Origin: Fidelibacterota bacterium
Lineage (GTDB): Bacteria > Fidelibacterota > Marinisomatia > SCGC-AAA003-L08 > D37C17
Direction of reading: 5' to 3'
Assembly (NCBI GenBank): GCA_002705605.1
Contig: PAJD01000011.1
Location: forward strand, 84,681 to 90,692
DNA length: 6,012 nt
Part shown: in pieces, positions 1 to 6,012 of the stretch
Numbering within the stretch: position 1 is the first letter of the stretch
How the letters are laid out: every line of letters starts with the position of its first letter
Made by a program: the position numbers and the translations under genes
The notes under the pieces: model-generated
What the model saw: the letters and a program-made list of their open reading frames with translations, nothing else
Databases searched by the model: none
What the model was told of the DNA's origin: nothing

Positions 1-2316
1 CATGGAGATGCCGCAATAGGAGATGCATTAGTAAATCTAGGGCAAAAAGATTTATTGATTGATACTCAGGGTAATTGGGGAGATATTAGAACAGGAGATA
101 GATCAGCAGCTCCTAGGTATATTGAAGCAAGACTTTCAGAATTTGCTCTAGAGGTAGCTTTTAATAAGCCTATAACAAAAACTAATCCATCGTATGATGG
201 AAGAAAAGATGAACCTATTGCACTCCCAATGAAATTTCCTTTACTTCTTGCTCAAGGAGCTGAAGGAATTGCAGTTGGTTTATCAACTAAAATTTTACCA
301 CATAATTTTAATGAACTATTAAAATCTTCTATTCAAATTTTAAAAGAAAAACCATTTAAAATTTTTCCTGACTTTCAAACTGGTGGTTTAATTGATGTGA
401 CACAATATAATAATGGGAAAAGAGGTGGAAAAGTAAGAGTTAGATCTCATATTGATATTGTTGATAAACATACATTGAAAATTTCTAGTATACCTTATAA
501 TACAACAACGACCAATTTGATTGATTCAATTGTCAAGGCTAATAATTCTGGAAAATTAAAAATTAAAAGCATTGAGGACAATACTGCAGAAGAAATTGAG
601 ATTATTATAAATTTAGTTAAAGGTGTATCTCCAGATATGACAATAGACGCTTTGTATTCTTTTACAAATTGTGAAATATCAGTTTCGCCTAATTGTTGCG
701 TTATTGTTAATAATAAGCCAGAATTTATAACAGTTAATGAATTATTAAAGATATCAACAGAAAATACTCTGAAGTTTTTAAAGCTTGAGCTTATTTATAA
801 ATTGAAGGTTTTAAAAGAAAAATGGCATATTCTTTCACTAGAAAAAGTATTTATTGAAAATAAAATTTATAGAGATATAGAAGATTGTGATACTTGGGAG
901 CTAATTATAAGTACAATCTTTAAAAAATTAAAACCTTTTGAAAATATTTTTGAAAGGGAAATAACTGATGATGATATTTCAAAGCTCACAGAGATTAAAA
1001 TAAAAAAAATAACTAAGTATGATAAACTAAAACAAAAAAATAATATTAAGAATATTGAGAATGAAATTGAAGAACTAAATAATGATATTAAGCATATTGT
1101 TGAATATACAATAAGATATTATGAACATCTGTTAAATAAGTATGGAAAAGATAAGTTAAGGAAGACTGAAGTTTCAGAATTCGATTCAATATCAGTGAAA
1201 AGTGTTGCAATAGCAAATAAAAAATTATTTGTTAATAAAAAAGAAGGTTTTATTGGTACAAAATTAACAAAAGACGATTTTGTAGATAAATGCTCTAATG
1301 TTGATGATATAATTATATTCCTAGATGATGGGCGATATATGGTTACTAGAATTAGTGATAAAAAATATATAGGTAAAAATATTAAGCATATTGCTATTTG
1401 GAAAAAAAATGATAATCATTTGATTTACAATATGGTATATAAAGATGGTAAATCAAAAAATTCATACGTTAAAAGATTTTCAATCCCTTCTTTAATTAGA
1501 AATAGATTTTATAACGTGACTCAAGGTAACGATGGGAGTAAAATATTATATTTTACAGCTAATCCAAATAGTGAATCTGAAGTGATAAATATTTATTTAA
1601 ATAGTAAAGCTAAAGCTAAAAATAAAATCTTCGAATATGATTTTAAAGATTTAGCTATAAAAAATAAATCTTCAAAAGGAAATATTTTAACAAAATATTC
1701 TGTTAGGAGGATTGCAAGGAAAGCTATAGGTGAATCAACTTTAGGTGGAAGAAAGTTATGGGTTGATGAAAACATAGGAAAAATTAATTTAGAAAATAGG
1801 GGCATATATTTAGGTAGCTTTAATTCTCAAGATAAAATTATTGTTTTTTATAAGGAAGGTAATTATGAAGTTGTAGAATGCGATTTAAATAAAAGATTTA
1901 AGATGTCTGAAATTTTTATTATTGAAAAATTTGATCCTGAGATAATATATTCATTATTATATAAAGATGGTAAAAGTAAGCAGTATTATATAAAAAGATT
2001 TAAAATAGAAACACTTATGATTGATAAAAAGTTTGGTTTAATATCAGATTCACGAGGTTCAAGGTGTAAATTGGTTTCTAATTATAATCAACTATTGATT
2101 AATTATAGTTATAAGTTAAAGAACAACGATAAAGTTTCTAAAGATGTAAATGTAAATGATTTTATAGACATTAAAGGATATAAATCAATTGGTAAGCGAC
2201 TTGATAATAAATCTCACATGAGTGGTTTTGCATTTAAAGAAATTATATCTGAAATCAATTCAGATAACACTGAACAAGATGAAGATAGTGAAAATAAAGA
2301 ACTAACACTTTTTTAA
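1..2316 (+). CDS. parC: Topoisomerase IV subunit A (ParC-like, GyrA family), 5'-truncated by window edge
   Basis: This is the DNA-cleaving A subunit of a type II topoisomerase, which works with a ParE/GyrB ATPase partner to pass one duplex through another, mainly decatenating or relaxing DNA. The frame is open from base 1 and 771 codons are seen. By comparison with E. coli GyrA (HGD at 80-82, Tyr122), about 80 N-terminal residues are missing. Numbering from the window start, catalytic Arg39-Tyr40 lies in SAAPRYIEARLS (Tyr codon 118-120). The DNA-intercalating Ile is Ile90 in GIAVGLSTK. A Lys/Glu/Asn-rich coiled coil spans about 341-380. The C-terminal domain (about 405-745) has two homologous halves. 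I see no canonical GyrA-box (QRRGGKG), which favours topoisomerase IV over gyrase. An acidic tail ends in ELTLF. The Bacteroidota/FCB-type sequence is clear; the ParC versus GyrA name is less certain, because databases label this subfamily both ways. Confidence 0.9.
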   Translation, partial: HGDAAIGDALVNLGQKDLLIDTQGNWGDIRTGDRSAAPRYIEARLSEFALEVAFNKPITKTNPSYDGRKDEPIALPMKFPLLLAQGAEGIAVGLSTKILPHNFNELLKSSIQILKEKPFKIFPDFQTGGLIDVTQYNNGKRGGKVRVRSHIDIVDKHTLKISSIPYNTTTTNLIDSIVKANNSGKLKIKSIEDNTAEEIEIIINLVKGVSPDMTIDALYSFTNCEISVSPNCCVIVNNKPEFITVNELLKISTENTLKFLKLELIYKLKVLKEKWHILSLEKVFIENKIYRDIEDCDTWELIISTIFKKLKPFENIFEREITDDDISKLTEIKIKKITKYDKLKQKNNIKNIENEIEELNNDIKHIVEYTIRYYEHLLNKYGKDKLRKTEVSEFDSISVKSVAIANKKLFVNKKEGFIGTKLTKDDFVDKCSNVDDIIIFLDDGRYMVTRISDKKYIGKNIKHIAIWKKNDNHLIYNMVYKDGKSKNSYVKRFSIPSLIRNRFYNVTQGNDGSKILYFTANPNSESEVINIYLNSKAKAKNKIFEYDFKDLAIKNKSSKGNILTKYSVRRIARKAIGESTLGGRKLWVDENIGKINLENRGIYLGSFNSQDKIIVFYKEGNYEVVECDLNKRFKMSEIFIIEKFDPEIIYSLLYKDGKSKQYYIKRFKIETLMIDKKFGLISDSRGSRCKLVSNYNQLLINYSYKLKNNDKVSKDVNVNDFIDIKGYKSIGKRLDNKSHMSGFAFKEIISEINSDNTEQDEDSENKELTLF

Positions 2317-2317
2317 T

Positions 2318-2785
2318 ATGAAAAAAATTAGAGCAAAAGTTTCAAAAATAAAAAATGATTTTTATATAAAAGTACCTGATGTTATATCAGAAATGATTAA
2401 TCTTGATAATGGACAGGATTTGGAAATAACTATTCATGGGAATGTGAATGAGGAACAAGTAGAATTATGGGATTTGCATCCAGAAGATGTTAATAGTATT
2501 CAATTAAAAATAAAAGAAGATGTTCATACTATGAATATGTATAATAGGATTTATATACCGGAAAAATATAGATTTTTTTTCCCAGGTATTAATATTGATT
2601 TTATACTATCAACAAATGTTGGAAATATTAAAACTCACATAACATCAAATGGTTATTTTACTAAAGGATTAAGACAATGGTTTGCTGTTAATGGGCCTGT
2701 TATGCCAAATGATATTATTAATGTAGAATTGATTGACGAGGGTACTTATTCATATAAGTTAGATTACATAAAAGGAGAAAATTGA
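2318..2785 (+). CDS. Small protein of two beta-rich modules, AbrB-like N half and possible B3/EcoRII-N-like C half; function unknown
   Basis: I do not recognise this 155-residue protein as a named family. Residues 3-40 (IRAKVSKIKNDFYIKVPDVI..., then MINLDNGQDLEITI) have the look of an AbrB/MazE/SpoVT swapped hairpin: a short strand, 'polar-xx-IKVP' where AbrB proteins have 'xxIPK', a helix, then 'LxxGqxLEI'. Residues about 74-148 (NRIYIPEKYRFFFPG, a hydrophobic strand, TSNGYFTKGLRQWF, a Pro-Asn-Asp turn, then VELIDEGTYSYKL) resemble small pseudobarrel DNA-binding modules such as the EcoRII N-terminal/B3 type. No signal peptide or membrane segment is seen. The start is the ATG one base after the topoisomerase stop. 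It has no clear Shine-Dalgarno, so translation probably relies on coupling or on SD-independent initiation. The next Met, residue 26, would cut the first module. Its stop overlaps the tnaA start. A transcription-regulator role is inference only; an AbrB-like fold without DNA binding is equally open. Confidence 0.85.
   Translation: MKKIRAKVSKIKNDFYIKVPDVISEMINLDNGQDLEITIHGNVNEEQVELWDLHPEDVNSIQLKIKEDVHTMNMYNRIYIPEKYRFFFPGINIDFILSTNVGNIKTHITSNGYFTKGLRQWFAVNGPVMPNDIINVELIDEGTYSYKLDYIKGEN
2771..2777 (+). promoter_or_regulatory. Shine-Dalgarno (AAAGGAG) for the TTG start of tnaA
   Basis: AAAGGAG lies 4 nt upstream of the TTG at 2782, inside the last codons of the 155-aa gene. It is the best anti-SD match at any junction here. 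Together with the homology-supported N-terminus it fixes the non-ATG start of tnaA. Confidence 0.75.
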
Positions 2786-4152
2786 AAACTATTATTGAAC
2801 CATTTAGAATTAAATCGGTAGAACCTATTAAAATGAATTCTATCGAAGATAGAAAAAAGATTCTTGATAAATCGTATTATAATTTGTTTCAGGTTAGATC
2901 AAATGATGTTATTATAGATCTTTTAACAGACTCTGGTACTGGTGCTATGAGCTCAGATCAATGGGCAGGTATAATGAGAGGCGATGAATCCTATGCTGGA
3001 AGTAATAGTTATTTATTTTTCAAAGATACTGTTCAGGATATTTTTGGTTATAAGTATATCCTTCCAACACATCAAGGTAGAGCAGCTGAAAGAATTTTAT
3101 TTTCTACGTTATGTAAAAAAGGAGATATTGTTCCAAGCAATACACATTTTGATACTACTAGAGCAAATATTCTATTTCAAGGCGCAGAACCTATCGATTT
3201 AATAGATGATGAATATAAAAATACTCAGTCTATTTTTCCTTTTAAAGGGAATATGTCAATAAAAAAACTAAAGGAGCTTTTAGATAATACTGAGATAGCT
3301 AAAGTTCCACTTATTATGTTAACCATTACTAATAATAGTGGTGGTGGACAACCTGTATCATTACAAAATATTATGGATGTTAGTAAGTTAGCTAAAGAGT
3401 ATAATGTTCCTCTATATATAGATGCTTGTAGATTTGCTGAAAATGCATATTTTATAAAGAAAAGAGAAGCTGAGTATAAAGATTGGTCAATAAAAGAAAT
3501 AGTAAATAAAATCTTTTCATATGCTGATGGCTGTACGATGAGTGCAAAGAAAGATGCTATTGTTAATATAGGTGGATTTTTATGTACTAATAATGAGGTT
3601 GTAGCAGAAAAAAATAAAAATTTATTGATTTTAACAGAAGGTTTCCCAACATATGGTGGTTTAGCAGGAAGAGATTTAGAAGCTATTGGTATAGGCTTAA
3701 ATGAAGCAATGGATATTGACTATTTAAACTATAGAATTAAATCTATTGAATATTTAGGAAATAAACTTTTGGAACAGAATGTACCAATTTTACAGCCAAC
3801 AGGTGGTCATGCTATTTATATTGATGCATCATTATTTTTAAGCCATATACCTAAAGAACAGTTTCCTGGCCAGGTTTTAGCATGCGAGTTATATCTTCAA
3901 GGTGGAATAAGGTGTTCAGAAATCGGTAGTTTAATGTTTGGGGGAATCGATGAAGATGGAAAGGAGTTCTTCTCAAATAATGAACTTGTAAGACTGGCTA
4001 TGCCAAGGAGAACTTATACGCAAAGTCATGTTGATTATGTGATTGAAATTATTATTGAAGTCTATAAAAATAGAAAAAATCTTAGTGGATTAAAAATAAC
4101 CAAACAATCTAAATATTTGAGACATTTTACAGCTCAATTAGAAAAGGTATAA
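2782..4152 (+). CDS. tnaA: Tryptophanase (tryptophan indole-lyase), complete
   Basis: A cytosolic PLP enzyme of the beta-eliminating lyase family (aspartate-aminotransferase fold) that converts L-tryptophan to indole, pyruvate and ammonia. The 456-residue length and numbering run parallel to Citrobacter tyrosine phenol-lyase (TPL), so residues map directly. PLP Schiff-base Lys257 is in SAKKD, with Gln98-Gly99-Arg100, Phe123, Asn185, Asp214 and Arg217 around the cofactor. Tyr71 and carboxylate-binding Arg404 are also present. Gly52, Glu69 and Asn262 match the K+ site. Three positions separate the two enzymes, and all read tryptophanase: Asp124 (Thr in TPL), Ile381 (the phenol-binding Arg in TPL) and His448 in LRHFTA (Phe in TPL). 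The TTG start puts EPFRIKSVE at residue 6 exactly as in TPL; ATG at residue 18 would delete it. The start overlaps the upstream stop by 4 nt and purL follows after 1 nt. There is no room for a TnaC-type leader, so E. coli-style attenuation directly upstream is absent. Confidence 0.96.
   Translation: MKTIIEPFRIKSVEPIKMNSIEDRKKILDKSYYNLFQVRSNDVIIDLLTDSGTGAMSSDQWAGIMRGDESYAGSNSYLFFKDTVQDIFGYKYILPTHQGRAAERILFSTLCKKGDIVPSNTHFDTTRANILFQGAEPIDLIDDEYKNTQSIFPFKGNMSIKKLKELLDNTEIAKVPLIMLTITNNSGGGQPVSLQNIMDVSKLAKEYNVPLYIDACRFAENAYFIKKREAEYKDWSIKEIVNKIFSYADGCTMSAKKDAIVNIGGFLCTNNEVVAEKNKNLLILTEGFPTYGGLAGRDLEAIGIGLNEAMDIDYLNYRIKSIEYLGNKLLEQNVPILQPTGGHAIYIDASLFLSHIPKEQFPGQVLACELYLQGGIRCSEIGSLMFGGIDEDGKEFFSNNELVRLAMPRRTYTQSHVDYVIEIIIEVYKNRKNLSGLKITKQSKYLRHFTAQLEKV
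4142..4147 (+). promoter_or_regulatory. Shine-Dalgarno-like AAAAGG for purL
   Basis: AAAAGG sits within the last sense codons of tnaA and 6 nt before the purL ATG. It is a weak-to-moderate match at good spacing and supports ATG 4154 as the start. Confidence 0.5.
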
Positions 4153-4153
4153 A

Positions 4154-6012
4154 ATGATAAAAGACAAGTTTGAATATCCAGAAGTTAATTTACAAGCAGC
4201 AAAAGAACATGGTTTATCAATTGAAGAATATGATAAAATAAAGAACACTCTAAAGAGAGAACCATCATTTGTTGAGCTTGGTATTTATTCTGTTATGTGG
4301 AGTGAGCATTGTTCTTATAAAAGTTCAATTAAAATGCTAAAAACATTGCCAAGAACTGGTGAAAAGTTATTAGTAGATGCAGGTGAAGAAAATGCGGGTT
4401 TAGTAGATTTAGGAGATGGTTTAGCAACGTCTTTTAAAATTGAATCCCATAACCATCCATCAGCTGTTGAACCTTATGAAGGTGCAGCTACAGGTGTTGG
4501 TGGAATAATGAGAGATGTTTTCACAATGGGTGCTCGTCCAATTGCATCATTAAATTCATTACGGTTTGGGAGTTTGGATATACCAAGAAATAGGTTTTTG
4601 TTAGAACATGTTGTTGAGGGTATTGCAGATTATGGGAATTGCTTAGGTGTTCCAACTGTTGGAGGAGAAGTTGTTATAGAGGATAGTTACTCTGGCAATC
4701 CGTTGGTCAATGCAATGACAGTTGGGATAATGGATTCTAAGGATTTAATAAGTGCTATTGCTGAAGGAGTAGGTAATCCTGTGTTTATTGTTGGCTCATC
4801 AACAGGTAGAGATGGAATACACGGTGCAACTTTTGCATCTGAAGAATTAACTGAAGAAACTGAATCAAAAAAATCTAATGTTCAAGTTGGAGATCCTTTT
4901 ACTGAAAAATTATTGCTTGAAGCTTCTCTAGAATTGGCTGGAAAAGATTGGCTCGTTGGTATGCAAGATATGGGCGCAGCTGGTATTACATGTTCTTGTT
5001 CTGAAATGTCAGCTAAAGGAAAAACAGGTATAAAAATAAATTTAGATTTAGTGCCATTAAGAGAAAAACATATGAATGCATATGAAATAATGTTATCTGA
5101 ATCTCAAGAAAGAATGCTTGTTGTCGTTAAAAAAGGAACTGAAAAGGAATTGATAAATATTTTTAAAAAATGGGAGTTAGATTGTACTGAAGTTGGCATT
5201 GTTACAGATACAGGAAATTTAGAAGTTTTTCATCAAGATGAACTTTTAGCTAACATACCAACAGAAAGCTTGGTTCTTGGAGGAGATGCTCCTCAATATG
5301 ATATGCCTTATGAAGTTCCATCATATTTAGATAAAATCAATACATATAATGTTGAAAAATATGATTTGTTAAATAACTTAAATAAAAACTTGCTAAGTCT
5401 TTTATCAAATCCAAATATAACTTCAAAATCTTATATATATGATCAGTATGATTCAACTGTTAGAACTAATACTGTACTAGGTCCTGGATCTGATTCAGCT
5501 GTGATAAGAATTAAGAATACTAAAAAAGGTTTATCTGTATCAACAGATTGTAATGGAAAGTATGTTTATTTAAATCCAAGGCAAGGAGCAATGATGGCAG
5601 TGGCTGAAGCTGCTAGAAATGTTGTTTGTACAGGTGCCAAGCCACTTGCAATAACAAATTGTTTGAATTTTGGTAATCCAAAAGATCCTGAAATCTATTG
5701 GCAATTTAGAGAAGCAGTTTTGGGAATAGGGGATATGTGCAGGATTTTGAATACTCCAGTTACAGGTGGAAATGTTAGTTTTTATAATGAAACTATTGAT
5801 TCAGCCGTATATCCAACTCCTGTTATTGGAATGGTTGGTTTTATTGAAGATATTTCAAATCATATGACAATGAATTTTAAAAATGATGGTGATTTAATTG
5901 TTGCTATTGGTAATATAAATCCATCATTAGGAGGATCTACATATTTACAGCACTTTTATAATAAAGTTGAAGGGCCATTATCTAATTTTAATACAGTGGA
6001 TGAGGTCAATGT
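4154..6012 (+). CDS. purL: Phosphoribosylformylglycinamidine (FGAM) synthase, short-form PurL, 3'-truncated by window edge
   Basis: PurL catalyses the fourth step of purine synthesis: FGAR + ATP + glutamine-derived ammonia give FGAM. The short form acts in a complex with PurQ (glutaminase) and PurS. 619 codons are present without a stop; B. subtilis PurL is about 742 residues, so roughly 120 are missing. The protein begins directly with the PurL region and has no long N-terminal PurS-like domain, which marks the short form. Visible landmarks: [10 protein letters not shown] with His52 (T. maritima His32); [10 protein letters not shown] with Glu97 and His99 (T. maritima Glu70/His72); [12 protein letters not shown], with Arg120-Asp121; the glycine-rich loop [16 protein letters not shown] (from Thr217); VGDPF; and MQDMGAAG with Asp272. 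The second, pseudo-symmetric half is recognisable by [43 protein letters not shown] and [13 protein letters not shown]. It follows tnaA by one base. Whether purQ or purS lie nearby cannot be seen. Confidence 0.96.
   Translation, partial: MIKDKFEYPEVNLQAAKEHGLSIEEYDKIKNTLKREPSFVELGIYSVMWSEHCSYKSSIKMLKTLPRTGEKLLVDAGEENAGLVDLGDGLATSFKIESHNHPSAVEPYEGAATGVGGIMRDVFTMGARPIASLNSLRFGSLDIPRNRFLLEHVVEGIADYGNCLGVPTVGGEVVIEDSYSGNPLVNAMTVGIMDSKDLISAIAEGVGNPVFIVGSSTGRDGIHGATFASEELTEETESKKSNVQVGDPFTEKLLLEASLELAGKDWLVGMQDMGAAGITCSCSEMSAKGKTGIKINLDLVPLREKHMNAYEIMLSESQERMLVVVKKGTEKELINIFKKWELDCTEVGIVTDTGNLEVFHQDELLANIPTESLVLGGDAPQYDMPYEVPSYLDKINTYNVEKYDLLNNLNKNLLSLLSNPNITSKSYIYDQYDSTVRTNTVLGPGSDSAVIRIKNTKKGLSVSTDCNGKYVYLNPRQGAMMAVAEAARNVVCTGAKPLAITNCLNFGNPKDPEIYWQFREAVLGIGDMCRILNTPVTGGNVSFYNETIDSAVYPTPVIGMVGFIEDISNHMTMNFKNDGDLIVAIGNINPSLGGSTYLQHFYNKVEGPLSNFNTVDEVN

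Noticed and set aside
55..57. ATT at 55 as the start of the topoisomerase gene
   Set aside because: The conserved frame is open back to base 1 and encodes the family's HGDA..IGDALV block, so the gene begins upstream of the window.
1593..1805. A 70-codon open frame on the minus strand inside the topoisomerase gene
   Set aside because: It lies wholly within a well-supported coding region, has AT-driven hydrophobic composition (Leu/Phe/Ile-rich), and shows no family resemblance.
2573..2580. Eight-T run in the 155-aa gene as a phase-variation tract
   Set aside because: Similar 8-base A runs occur at 1002-1009 and 1402-1409 in the housekeeping topoisomerase, so such tracts are expected from the base composition, and all frames are intact.
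2700..2785. A tnaC-like leader peptide upstream of tnaA
   Set aside because: This stretch is the coding end of the 155-aa protein in a continuous frame. No short separate Trp-containing leader frame with its own ribosome site was apparent.
2833..2835. ATG at tnaA residue 18 as an alternative start
   Set aside because: It would remove the conserved EPFRIKSVE segment, whereas the TTG at 2782 has a good AAAGGAG and matches the family N-terminus.
2984..3202. A 72-codon + strand open frame inside tnaA
   Set aside because: It is a frame-shifted shadow of conserved tryptophanase sequence covering the QGR and FDTT motifs.
2782..4152. Identity as tyrosine phenol-lyase
   Set aside because: Length and several stretches fit, but Arg381, Thr124 and Phe448 of TPL are replaced by Ile, Asp and His, as in tryptophanase.

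Overview
This is a very AT-rich, densely packed bacterial segment (GC about 30% by eye). All genes lie on the + strand, and there is essentially no intergenic DNA. In order it holds: the 3' part of a type II topoisomerase A subunit (ParC-like, 1-2316); a 155-residue protein that looks like two small DNA-binding-type beta modules (2318-2785); a complete tryptophanase TnaA (2782-4152); and the first 619 codons of a stand-alone (short-form) PurL, FGAM synthase (4154 to the window end).

Organism: the topoisomerase is the strongest lineage marker. Its HGDA..IGDALV.LGQK.LLIDTQGNWG block, its LGGRK.W.DE segment and its pair of YKDGKSK...KRF segments follow the ParC-like A subunit I know from Bacteroidota and relatives. 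I infer a low-GC member of the Bacteroidota/FCB assemblage. Many well-known Bacteroidota carry a fused long-form PurL, so the short form here may point to a less-studied FCB branch such as a Marinimicrobia-like lineage. That last step is inference only.

Layout: the junctions are 1 nt between the topoisomerase stop and the 155-aa ATG, a 4-nt TTGA overlap into tnaA, and 1 nt between the tnaA stop and the purL ATG. No promoter, terminator, tRNA, repeat array or mobile element is visible inside the window. The four genes therefore look like one co-directional transcription unit whose promoter lies upstream of base 1 and whose end lies beyond base 6012. There is no gene-free stretch of any size.

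How they work together: topoisomerase IV (chromosome decatenation) and PurL (purine synthesis) are housekeeping, while TnaA degrades tryptophan to indole, pyruvate and ammonia. No shared pathway is evident, so this may simply be a streamlined-genome gene string. The one unassigned gene, the 155-aa protein translationally coupled to tnaA, is the least explained item. I found no convincing evidence of a new multi-gene system.
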